DNA from: Ignelater luminosus
Lineage: Eukaryota; Arthropoda; Insecta; Coleoptera; Elateridae
DNA length: 64,000 nt
Reading direction: 5' to 3'
NCBI GenBank assembly: GCA_011009095.1
Contig: VTPC01005629.1
Span: forward strand, 24,235 to 88,234
A program made the translations under genes and the position numbers. The notes under the pieces were generated by a model, which searched no databases, was not told the DNA's origin, and saw only the letters and a program-made list of their open reading frames with translations. This document shows, one piece after another, positions 47,850 through 58,672 of this stretch. Position 1 is the first letter of the stretch; every line of letters begins with the position of its first letter.

Positions 47850-50060
47850 ATATGACTGTAGGTGGAGTTGAATAGTCTGCCGAGTTTCTTTTCCATATTT
47901 TTCTACACGTTTTTCTATCTCGTGCCTATTGGAGTTCTCGCATCCCTTTACCGCGTTTTTCGATGGCATTTCTAATTTCGTCATTTTATTTCCTCCTGGG
48001 TCTTCCTCTGCCTCTGTTCTTAGTGGGCCGTACTTCGTGTATTTTTTATATACTTCTTTCTTTGTCCATTCTCTTAATATGGTTTTCTTTTTAGTTTTTC
48101 TGTGAACGTGTCATTCCTTATTTTGTTAATTTTCGTTTTGTTCTCTATCCTTCTCAGGAATCTCATATCGGCAGCTTCTATTCTACTGTCTGTTTTTGTC
48201 AGCTACTGTCCAGGATTCAGATCCGTATATTATTATTGGAGGAATTACTGCCGCTGTTTTTCTTTCTGTTCGTTCTTCGTCGATTTTCCCATTTTGTGTT
48301 ATTGTTGTCCCAAATATTTGAATTTTCTTACTTGTTCTAGTTTCTTCTTCTTTAAACATTAGCATGCTGTTTTTCCTTCCTGCTAATTATCATTGTTTTA
48401 GTTTTTTCTTGATTTATGTTCATGTTTATCCCGCTTAGCGTGCTTCTGTATATTTCCAGGTATTTGTTTAAGGTCTCTTCATTTTTTGCAATTAGTACAA
48501 CGTCATCCGCGTATATGAATTCGTTCACCTCCATTTTCTGCGATTTCCAGTACTCAATTTTGTACTTTTTTACATTCTTTCTCACTTCTTTTATTGCTTT
48601 GTCTAGTGAACATAAGTGAACTCAATATACAAACATTAATTTGAAACTTATCTGATATTTCATGTCTTGTTTGATATTTCATGTCTTGTTCGTACATAGT
48701 TAGTTATGTTCTTGTATAGATTTTGTATGCCTCTGACTGTGCTCTGTCGTACTCCCCTTTTTTTGCAGTATTTCCCATATGTGTTTCCTGTTACATAGGT
48801 GTATATCTTCTTCTTCTCTTGTGGCTTCCTCTGCAATTTGGCGTAACGTAAATATTGCATCTTGAGTGCCTCTGAAAGTCTGAATCTAAATTGTGTATTT
48901 TCTAGAGTGTCCTGGTTTTGCTCTCAGTCGTTTCTCCAGAATTCTTGCATACAGTTTTGCTACGTTGCTCAATAAAGTTATTCCCCTGTAATCTAGGCAT
49001 TCTTGGCTGCTTTCTTTTTTATATTTCGGTATTATTATACTTATCTGCCAGTCCTTGCTTTAATGCTATGTTTAAAATGTCTTTAAGGTAGTCTATCGCT
49101 GTATTTGTTATTTCTTTCAGCATTTCGTTTGCAATTCTGTCTTGGCCGGGGCCTTTTTCTTTTTTGATGTTACTTATTGCTTCAAGTATTTTGTCTTTTG
49201 TGATGTCTTCATTTACGTCTTGTGTTTTTCTAAAATCACTTATGTTATGTTTGCTTGTTTATTCTGTGATGTATTTGCCTTCTAATGGTTCTTTGAAGTA
49301 TTCTCTCCGGCTTTCACTTGTCCATGTTTATCCCTGATGTACTTCAATGTTTTGTTTCTTTTATTTATCGCATTTCGCGTTCGTTTGTATGCTTCTGTCA
49401 CTTTCTCTCCAAATTCTTTTCATCATTTTTTTTCTTGTTTTATTATTCTTTTAATTCTTACGCTTGCCAGTTTGTATTCTTTATATTTTTTCGTATTTTT
49501 GTTTCCTAAACATGTTTCCATTTCTGTTTTTGTCTTTAACTGATTCTTTTATATTATTTGTTCTTTAATGTGTTCTTTTGAAGTTTTTGTTTGTTATTTG
49601 AAAATCTATGTTTTAAAATGTTTTCACATATTTTTTTCCCTTTCTGGTGTTATTTTCTGCAGATTTTCGTCTAGTTGTAGTCAGAAGTCCTCTTTTACTT
49701 GTGAGTCCATTAGTCTAGATTTTTTTATTTTTTTCTAATATTGGTTTAAGTGTCATCATTGGTAGGTAGTGGTCGTTTCCTATTTCTGGTCCTTTTTTTT
49801 ACTTTTATGTTTTTTACTTTGTGCCACATTTCTTTAATAACGAGGAAATAATCAATTATTGATTTTTTGTTTCTGCTGGAAACCTCTTTAGTTATCTTAC
49901 ATATGTTTTTATGTATTGAAATGGCGTTTCCTAATTTTAGTTCGTTTTCTAGTCACAGTTCTATTATCCTTTCTCCATTTGTATTTTTTGTGTTTACTCC
50001 CTGTTTACCAAGGCACCACTTAATTTCTCCGTTTCTGTTTTTCACTCTTCCGTTCAAATC
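47850..50060 (-). mobile_element. RTE-like LINE #3, copy 1 (cut by the gap)
   Basis: Minus strand: endonuclease end (NRNGEIKWCLGKQGVNT ~50,030, KSIIDYFLVIKEMWHKV ~49,850), RT motif C YADD at 48,502-48,513 within FIYADDVVLIAK, thumb (IFGTTITQNGKIDE), IIIYGSESWTVADKN, and C-terminal RGRGRPRRK (~48,005). The 3' tail is (TAAG)n-like, seen on plus as cttacttactta at ~47,818. Frameshifts and stops throughout. Confidence 0.85.
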
Positions 50061-50460
50061 NNNNNNNNNNNNNNNNNNNNNNNNNNNNNNNNNNNNNNNN
50101 NNNNNNNNNNNNNNNNNNNNNNNNNNNNNNNNNNNNNNNNNNNNNNNNNNNNNNNNNNNNNNNNNNNNNNNNNNNNNNNNNNNNNNNNNNNNNNNNNNNN
50201 NNNNNNNNNNNNNNNNNNNNNNNNNNNNNNNNNNNNNNNNNNNNNNNNNNNNNNNNNNNNNNNNNNNNNNNNNNNNNNNNNNNNNNNNNNNNNNNNNNNN
50301 NNNNNNNNNNNNNNNNNNNNNNNNNNNNNNNNNNNNNNNNNNNNNNNNNNNNNNNNNNNNNNNNNNNNNNNNNNNNNNNNNNNNNNNNNNNNNNNNNNNN
50401 NNNNNNNNNNNNNNNNNNNNNNNNNNNNNNNNNNNNNNNNNNNNNNNNNNNNNNNNNNNN
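50061..50460. other. assembly gap, 400 N
   Basis: Four hundred N, flanked on both sides by the duplicated block. Frames drawn across it are meaningless. Confidence 0.99.
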
Positions 50461-50834
50461 ATCCATGGTGAGCAGTCTCAAATTCTGCCTACTCAATCTA
50501 CTCTACTACAATGACCTTTGAGTTGACCAACTCGATCCCTCTCAGAGACGTTTTATCTTCTGTCTTCCCAAGCCAGTCCTGTGTCTCCTTATTTGCGCAG
50601 TGCATCCAGAAGATTCCTGCTGCAAGTTTGGCACTGAGAAGCTGTGGAGGCATCGTCTCTTTGGGAGTGGTGTTCACCCGTTTGAGTAGTTTGTTTTAAA
50701 CTAGGTCTGCTTGTTCCTGGCTCAGGATTACATCAGGGTGTCTGGCGTGGACGATCGCCATTTTTAGGGTTAGATGGCAGGACACTCCGTTGTTTGTTTT
50801 TTTTACTTACTAATTCCAGTTGAATCTCGCCCTC

Positions 50835-51325
50835 TTTTACCTCTATTTAAGTTTTCTAATACATAAATAACGATAATAATGCTCTACAACTACCTGTCTG
50901 ACAACGGTTTTGTAAAACATGAGGCTGAAGAGTTAGAAGGACAAGTTTGGCGAAAAATGTGAGACAAAAAAAGTTTTTCTAAAATTATCGATATTCGCTG
51001 GCGAATATCTCGGAAACTGTAATACATAGGAAGAAAATGAAAATAAACATTCTTGTAGGAAATCTAATTATCCTTTATTTTGTAAGGAATACTTTTTACC
51101 GTAGAATGCACCGTTTCCGAGTTATTAGCGAAGAACCGAGAAAAGGGACCTTTCCGCCCCCCTTCTCCCTGAAGCGGGAGCGCTAGGGGCGGGGACTTTT
51201 AGTATGTTTGCCTCCTAATTATCCCCAACACATTCTTTAAGAGAAAAATTTTTTCCCCTTCCATGTCCTCTACAACCCTTTCGTTGACTGGACTAAAAAG
51301 TGATTGACATTATTTTCCAATATTC
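50835..51325 (+). repeat. repeat R, copy in duplicated block 2
   Basis: Same as 46,940-47,430 by position and sequence, with almost no differences. Confidence 0.6.
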
Positions 51326-51334
51326 TAGTAATCT

Positions 51335-51735
51335 TGATGGTATAAAACTACATGTATCAAACATTATTTAAGACTCAAGACTTCATAATTTTACCTTTTT
51401 CTTCAAATCAGTCATTCATTAGGCTATGAGAAGTAAAGGAATTACTGAAACAAACTCGTGTTTAATGAGATTTGGGCAAGTTGCCTGTAGTTGTCAGTCT
51501 CGATTTTGCCACAGTAAATTTCATCAAATCCTCTGAACATATCATCCATAGTCGGTACTCGAGCGTTAGATTCCCTTCGGCATCAGAAGTTTTGTTGTAG
51601 AGGTCTTTTCAAAGGCGACTAGAGTTTGAAAAGCGGGCAAAATGCAAACATCAAAATTAATATCCTTTCTCATTTCTATAGCCACTGCTGTTAGACCAAC
51701 AAATCCAGGTTTCTTACTTACTTACAAAATCTATC
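51335..51735 (-). mobile_element. Jockey-like 3' piece (J2 3' end), copy 2
   Basis: Counterpart of 47,440-47,840 with about three substitutions. Placed between R and the RTE-like LINE, so with 54,225-54,990 it may form one Jockey-like element split by the RTE insertion. Confidence 0.45.
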
Positions 51736-51744
51736 CTTACAGGT

Positions 51745-54225
51745 ATATGACTGTAGGTGGAGTTGAATAGTCTGCCGGGTTTCTTTTCCATATTTTTCTA
51801 CACGTTTTTCTATCTCGTGCCTATTGGGGTTCTCGCATCCCTTTACCGCGTTTTTCGATGGCATTTATAATTTCGTCATTCTATTTCCTCTTGGGTCTTC
51901 CTCTGCCTCTCTTCTTAGTGGGCCGTACTTCGTATATTTTTTATATACTTCTTTCTGTGTCCATTCTCTTAATATGGTTTTCTTTTTAGTTTTTCTGTGA
52001 ACGTGTCATTCCTTATTTTGTCAATTTTCGTTTTGTTTTCTATCCTTCTCAGGAATCTCATATCGGCAGCTTCTATTCTGCTGTCTGTTTTTGTCAGCTA
52101 TTGTCCAGGATTCAGACCCGTATGTTATTATTGGAGGAATTACTTTTTAAGTATTTCCACCCTGTTGAACTATCTTCCTGCCGCTGTTTTCCTTTCTGTT
52201 ATTTCTTCGTCGATTTTCTAATTTTGTGTTATTGTTGATCCCAAATATTTGAATTTGCTTACTTGTTCTAGTTTCTTCTTCTTTAAACATTAGCATGCTG
52301 CTTCTCCTTCCTGCTAATTATCATTGATTTAGTTTTTTCTTGATTTATGTTCATGTTTATTGCTTCTGTATATTTCCAGGTATTTGTTTAAGGTCTCTTC
52401 ATCTTTTGCAATTAGTACGTCATCCGCGTATATGAATTCGTTCAACTCCATTTTCTGCGTTTTCCAGTACCCAATTTCGTGCTTTTTACATTTTTTCTCG
52501 CTTCTTTTATTGTTTTGTCTAGTGAACATAAGTGAACTCAATATACAAACTTTAATGTCTTCTTCTACGGTTTGAAACTTATCTGATATTTCATGTCTTG
52601 TTCGTACATAGTTAGTCATGTTCTTGTATAGATTTTGTATGCCTCTGATTGTGCTCTGTCGTACTCCCCTTTTTTGCAGTATTTCCCATATGTGTTTCCT
52701 GTTACATAGGTGTATATCTTCTTCTTCTCTTGTGGCTTCCTCTGAGATTTGGCGTAACGTAAATATTGCATCTTATGTGTCTCTGAAAGTCTGAATCAAA
52801 ATTGTGTGTTTTCCAGAGTGTGTCCTGGTTTTGCTCTCAGTCGTTTCTCCAGAATTCTTGCAAATAAAGTTATTCCCCTGTAATCTAGGCATTCTTGGCT
52901 GTTTTCTTTTTTATATTTCGGTATTATTATACCTATCTGCCAGTCTTTGCTTTGATGCTATGTTTAAAATGTCGTTAAGGTAGTCTATCGCTGTATTTGT
53001 TATTTCTTTCAGCATTTCGTTTGCAATTCTGTCTTGGCCGGGGCCTTTTTATTTTTTGATGTTACTTATTGCTTCAAGTATTTTGTCTTTTGTGATGTCT
53101 TCATTTACGTCTTGTGTTTTTCTAAAATCACTCATGTTATGTTTGCTTGTTTATTCTGTGATGTATTTGCCTTCCAATGGTTCTTTGAAGTATTCTCTCT
53201 GGCTTTCACTTGTCCATGTTTATCCCTGATGTTCTTCAATGTTTTGTTTCTTTTATTTATCGCGTTTCGCGTTCGTTTGTATGCTTCTGTCACGTTCTCT
53301 CCAAATTCTTTTTACCATTTTTTTTCTTGTTTTATTATTCTTTTAGTTCTTACGCTTGCCAGTTTGTATTCTTTGTATTTTTTCGTATTTTTGTTTCCTA
53401 AACATGTTTCCATTTCTGTTTTTGTCTTTAACTGATTCTTTTATATTATTTGTTCTTTAATGTGTTCTTTTGAAGTTTTTGTTTGTTATTTGAAAATCTA
53501 TGTTTTAAAATGTTTTCACATATTTTTTTCCCTTTCTGGTGGTGTTATTTTCTGCAGATTTTCGTCTAGTTGTAGTCAGAAGTCCTCTTTTACTTGTGAG
53601 TCCCTTAGTCTAGATTCTTTTATTTTTTTTGTAATATTGGTTTAAGTGTCATCATTGGTAGGTAATGGTCGTTTCCGATTTCTGGTCCTTTTTTTTACTT
53701 TTATGTTTTTTACTTTGTACTTTCTTTAATAACGAGGAAATAATCAATTATTGATTTTTTGTTTCTGCTGGAAACCTCTTTAGTTATCCTATGTATGTTT
53801 TTATGTATTGAAATGGGCGTTTCCTAATTTTAGTTCGTTTTCTAGTCACAGTTCTATTATCCTTTCTCCATTTGTATTTTTTGTGTTTACTCCCTGTTTA
53901 CCAAGCCACCACTTAATTTCTCCGTTTCTGTTTTTCACTCTTCCGTTCAAATCACTCATTATAATACTTTGTTTATACTTCTGTCAATTTCTAATTATAG
54001 TTCATCGAAGCATTTTTTTTCTCCTTCTCTCACTTCTTTATCAGGGCCGTATGCTAATATTATAGTATGTTCTTCCTCCCCGTCTTCCTATCTTATGTTC
54101 ATTGATAGTAATCTCTCAAATTCTCTGTTGTAACATACTTTGATTTTTCGTTCTTTACAAGTTTTCTGTTTACCAGTACACCCAGTATTCGTTTGGTAGT
54201 TTTCAGATTCCCCCTTCCTTTTTTC
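51745..54225 (-). mobile_element. RTE-like LINE #3, copy 2 (reaches further into the endonuclease)
   Basis: Same layout as copy 1, with YADD at 52,419-52,430 (FIYADDVLIAK, one residue shorter). Beyond the point where copy 1 is lost in the gap it adds the endonuclease blocks SDLNGRVKNRNGEIK (~53,945), EEHTIILAYGPDKEVREGEK (~54,070-54,010) and a VCYNREFERLLSMN stretch (~54,130). It stops at ~54,225, fused to Jockey-like sequence, so it is 5'-truncated inside the endonuclease. Confidence 0.85.
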
Positions 54226-54990
54226 CGCTTCGGTTATTCCTGCATATATTATCGCTGGTCTAATAACCCTAGTATACAACTAATCCATCATGCTATGTCT
54301 GAGTTCCCAGGTTTTTCCATACATTCGTCTAGTGTGGCAATGTGTTCGTTTGAAGTTTGAAGTCCAAAATTACTCCAAGGTGTTTTATCTCCACCGTTCA
54401 TGTAAAGTTAGAGTACCTAATTTTTCCAACTATCTTCTGTTGCTGAAGTGTACTATTGCTACTTTCTGAAGATTAAACCAGGATCTGTTAATGCCAACAC
54501 TTTAATTACTTTATTTACAAGTATGCAAACTTTGGGAGTTCCGTGCGTGCCACTACAAACTAGTTCGCTTCCTACCTCACTGAAACCACTTACCTCGACT
54601 TTGAAGATCCAAAGTTGCTGAATGACGAAAATGTTACCGCCGTGCTCCATCACTTTGCAGAGCACCAAAGTCGCTGTTCTGCTGTGATGTATGTCCATAT
54701 GGACTACTGACGTCTTCGGTGTTTTCCTCTACCTTTAGGTTCCGGAAGGTATAACCGTTCCTAATCCTCAAAAGCCCATAAATCTTTGTCTTTCAAAAAC
54801 TTTAAAAGACTTGATCGATAGAAAAGGCTAGAGTCTGATATTTCATTCAGATGTTAATCCATGGAATTCTGGAATTCTGCCCACTCAATCTTCTCTACTA
54901 CAATGACTTTTGAGTTGACCAACTCGATCCCTCTCAGAGAGGTTTCATCTTCAGAACCGTCTTTCCTAGCCAGTCCTGTGTCTTTTCGAT
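54225..54990 (-). mobile_element. J2: Jockey-like LINE fragment sharing J1's internal deletion
   Basis: 54,970-54,900 encodes SLREGIELVNSKVIVVEKIE, as in J1. 54,698-54,459 is an endonuclease start: ATLVLCKVMEHGGNIFVIQQ, SGFSEVGSELVCSG, TPKVCILVNKVIKVLAL. It then passes, within about 100 bases, to the end of RT (HLGVILDFKL ~54,375; MYTRVIRPAI ~54,265), skipping the RT palm just as J1 does. DNA similarity to J1 (about 45,990-46,695) is high throughout. Right of 54,990 similarity to J1 ends. Confidence 0.72.
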
Positions 54991-54994
54991 CTGC

Positions 54995-56215
54995 GTCTAC
55001 AAACATCTCGTCTACGACCAGTTCCGTAGTATCTATGGATCTACTTCCTGGTCGTCCGAAGATATTGAAGTATCTTGTAAGGATGAAAAAAGATTCGCTT
55101 CGCTCTTATAATTTTCACGAGTGTAAGAAAATGAAGGTCCGCAACGGCAATGCCCATATTAATGATGCAAGGCCAAATACTCAAAGAGGTCACCAGGTAT
55201 CACTGAGGCTGCGTTAGTGACATTCTCACACTTCTGCCATACACTCATTTGGCACAGAAACTTTTTTGCAACTCCTCAGTCTAGATCCATCAAATTCTGT
55301 TTACATAGTACTACTGCATGAAAGATGCAATACCAACTTCCATATTGTCAGCCAAGACTTGCAAGAAACTTTAGGAGGATTCCTCATAACAGATATTTGA
55401 ATTTTACAGAAATCGATAATTAAATGGTAGTTTTTGCGAAATTTCGAGATTGGGCAGAATCGGCAATCGTATTTTGCTTTCGCTAAAAAACTAATTGTGT
55501 GGGAAAACGCGGGACTTTTGTTTTATTTCTAAATCTGCAAACACGACTGGCTTAGCTTTCTCCGTTATTGAGAAAAACATTTATTCAGTGGGATATTGCC
55601 CATTTTTCCGTTATCTTTAGCGGATAAATCACGAAAGGTAAAAACTCGTTCTTTTGGTTCTGCAGATCTATTTCGAAGTAAAATAAATTAAAGAGCCATA
55701 TAATCTTCTGGATGTTGTTTCCGTTGTCGTTCATACAATTCTGAATGTTTTCTCTTCAAACTTTGTTTCTGTTTTAACTTCTGTAGTGTCGTTAATGTTT
55801 TAAGGCATATTGTCGCTTAAGATCGCTCCTGTTATGAATGAAGCTTTGCTGGTACTCTTAGAAGGTTAGCCGCTAAAATTGCTTGTTCTAGAAGATGGAA
55901 AAGTACTAAAAGTTTCCTGTAGCTCATAAACTCAGTTTTGGACCTAAGTGTGGTTTGTGAAGCTGCAGCTCGTGCAGTCTGTTTCATTCCTCTTAAAAGA
56001 TATTGTTAAAAACAGATTTCTTCAATGTCTTCGATATGGTATTTGGAGATATGAACTATCTCTCTAGAACCAAGGAATATACTCCCATCATAAATCAGTG
56101 TTGTAAAAAACCTTCCATACTTTACTCTGGTGAACACTGCAAAGTTAAGAGTAGGAGGGAAAGTGAAGAGGGGAATTTTTTCAGAGCAGGCAAATTAACC
56201 AAGAGAACCCCAAAT
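54995..56215. other. no recognisable gene
   Basis: Spacer between J2 and the plus-strand LINE. The frame at 54,861-55,217 (plus) is antisense to J2 at its left end and unassigned at its right. Confidence 0.45.
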
Positions 56216-56219
56216 AAAA

Positions 56220-58672
56220 ATTGCTGAGATTATATACAAGAAATGAAAGAGCTACTGAAAATATTGATAGTAATAATACAGAAGTCATAAAAGAATTGAA
56301 GGAAATAAGAAAAGAGCAACACGTATACCGCAAAGAAATAAAAAACTACCAGATAAAAACCAAGAAACGAGGAAGAAATACGGGAACTAACCAAGAAAGT
56401 GGAACAAATAGACACGAACCAAAGGAAAAATAATGTTGTAGTAAATGGTCTAAAAATTTTATGAAAAAAGGCTTAAACATAGAACCAAGAATAGCGAAAA
56501 AATAGGCGAAACAGTCTGCTTAGTTAAATTGGAAAACTATACAGAAAAAGAAAAAGTGATGCAAAATAAAAACTAAGAAGTAATGAACAGAAAATATTCA
56601 TAAATGACAATCTCATGAAAGAAGATAGATCGGTACAAAAACATATCAGAGAAGTATAAAGGGAAGAGAAAAAGAAGGATAATAAAACGAAAATGGGATA
56701 TCTGAAGATATACATAAACGAGGAAATCTGGAAATGGGACAAGCAAATGAGTAAGTTTGTCAAGGACAAAACAAACTAGAAGGTAGTATTAGATCAAAAA
56801 ACAAAAAGGAAACGATTCGGGCAACGAACAAGGACAAGAGTAATCTAGTAAGTAAGGGAAATAAAAATGGGAAAAACAGAAAAATTAATTCTTGCTAAAC
56901 TGAAACCAGGAAAACAAAAACAAAAAGGAAAGGAAACAGAGACCGCAAGGTTGGGAATATGGAATGTTAGAAGTGTTAGTGAGAAAGAACAGAAATTAGC
57001 AGAGGAGATGGAAAGATCCCAAATAGATTATCTGGGGACATCAGAAACCAAAACAAAAGAAAGAGGGTGTGTACAGATAAATAAGGACTGTGAAATGTAT
57101 TGGTCAGGGGTAGAAAAGAGAGTAAAGCAAAAAAGGAGTGGGTTTGATTATGAGAGAAACAAAATTGAAAAACATCTAAAGAAGACTAGGTAAACAAAAG
57201 AAATTTATTGGTAGAGGTCGAACTGAGGAAAAAGGAAATCTGGACACTTATAATAATAGTCTATGCTCTCACAGAAGACTTAAGCAACAAAGAGGAAGAA
57301 TGCTTCCATGAAACACTACAAGACACAGTAGACAATGGAGGAAACAACATAGTCATAATGGGGGACCTAAATGGGCGAACAGGACATGATAATTCGAATA
57401 GAGAAATGATTATGGGAAAGGAAGAAGAGAAAACAAAAACTAACAAGGGGAAAAGATTAATACACTTTTGTGTGGAAAACAACTTGATCTTTTCAAATAC
57501 GTTTAGACATAAAAGGAAGAACACTCTAGAAAAGAAAAGTCCATAATAGATTACTTCTTGGTAAGCAGGAAAAATTGGAAATATAGAAGAAATGTTAAAG
57601 TAGATAGAACAGCTAAAATAGGAAGTGGCCATTACTTAGTAACAATGGAAATAAATGCAACAAGCAAGAAACAAAAAGAGGAATATAAAAAAGAAACAAA
57701 CGGCAAGATACCAAGTACGGAGTACTGAAGAAATTAAGAAGAAAGAAGGCACATAAAATGAGAAATATCAAACATAAAAGTGGAAAGATATTAACGAGCG
57801 ATAATGAAATTATGACGAAATGGAGGCAACATTTCCAAGAATTAACAGAATATATGGAAGAAGGCAGTCGGGAAGAAGAAAATCTAAATACTACAGATGG
57901 GACCGACAACATAGATATCGACATCAACACAATATCGGAAGAGGAATTCAATAGAGCGATCAGCAAACTAAAAAATGAAAAGGCCCTAGCAAAAGACAGA
58001 ATAACAGCAGAAATGCTAAAAAATCTGGACCCAGAAAATAGAATAAGAGAAATCTGTACAAAATACTAAGAAAGAAAGAGTTGCCAAAAGATTGGAACAA
58101 AGGAGTTATTATGTCGTAATACTGAAAAAGAGTTGTATGGGATTGTAAGAATTATAGAGGCCAAACGTTGTTAAGTATACCCGGTAAGACACTAGAAAAT
58201 ATCATTGAGCAGACCCAATATGGCTTCCAAAAGTGAAAACGAACACAAGACCAAACATTCATACAACAAGGAATCGTCAGAATTCACAACAAGAATAGGT
58301 CTGAGGCAGAAATGTGTTCTGAGTCTTTTACCGTTTTCTTTAGTATTAGATGAAGCCATGAAGCAAGTGAAGAAAAATATAAAAGGTATAAGGTGGGAAA
58401 TTCGGAAATGAAAAAAGTGAAGATATCGGAATTATTATTTGCAGATAACATGGTGGTGCTAGGGAAAACGGAGGCAGATCTACATCACCTAAATTTAGTA
58501 AACAATAAATGTGAAGAAAGCAAAATCCATGGTAATAGCTCCGAAAAAAAGAATACATAAGATTAAAGTAGAAGGTGAGACAATAGAGCAAGTAAACGCG
58601 TTTGAATATTTGGGCACCATCATCGAAAGCGATGGAAAGATGGACAAAGACGTAATTGATGTAGGAGTGCTG
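56220..58672 (+). mobile_element. RTE-like LINE #4, with ORF1-like coiled coil, dead RT, 3'-truncated
   Basis: The only long RTE-like copy on the plus strand. 56,221-56,433: Lys/Glu-rich helical peptide (VIKELKEIRKEQHVYRKEIK), likely ORF1. 56,867-57,193: endonuclease start, ARLGIWNVRSVSEKEQ and QIDYLGTSETKTKERG. 57,208-57,546: IIIVYALTEDLSNKEEE, NNIVIMGDLNGRTGHDN and HFCVENNLIFSNTFRHK. 57,758-58,069: linker and RT fingers (WRQHFQELTEY, FNRAISKLKNEKALAKDRI). ~58,150: NYRGQTLLSIPGKTLENIIE. 58,283-58,411: GLRQKCVLSLLPFSLVLDEA (motif B). 58,438-58,449: motif C, FADN instead of FADD. Motif A (F-DL-KAFD) is absent: the sequence passes from the QDQTFIQQ block almost directly to motif B. It ends after FEYLGTIIESDGKMDKD, cut at ~58,672. 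Confidence 0.85.

Larger units (their letters stand above)
46566..50060. repeat. duplicated block, copy 1 (ends at the 400-N gap)
   Basis: 3,495 bases nearly identical, in the same orientation, to 50,461-53,953. Copy 1's right edge is the gap; copy 2's left edge is the gap. In the first ~1.25 kb the copies differ at only a handful of bases; from about 47,850 on, within the RTE-like LINE, differences are several-fold denser and include indels (for example about 40 bases near 52,145 present only in copy 2). Confidence 0.95.
50461..53953. repeat. duplicated block, copy 2 (starts at the 400-N gap)
   Basis: Begins atccatggtgagcagtctc, identical to 46,566 onward, and ends ttccgttcaaatc, the last bases before the gap in copy 1. 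To the right it continues into sequence that copy 1 lacks because of the gap. Confidence 0.95.

Noticed and set aside
49867-50514. 215-codon plus frame and 158-codon minus frame across the gap
   Set aside because: Mostly N; the frames exist only because N was translated as unknown residue.
47850-54065. Plus-strand Phe/Ser-rich frames such as 53,034-53,435
   Set aside because: Antisense shadows of the RTE-like LINE #3 copies.
54088-54279. 63-codon minus frame beginning MYTRVIRPAI
   Set aside because: Not one protein: it joins the end of Jockey-like RT to RTE-like endonuclease across an insertion boundary.
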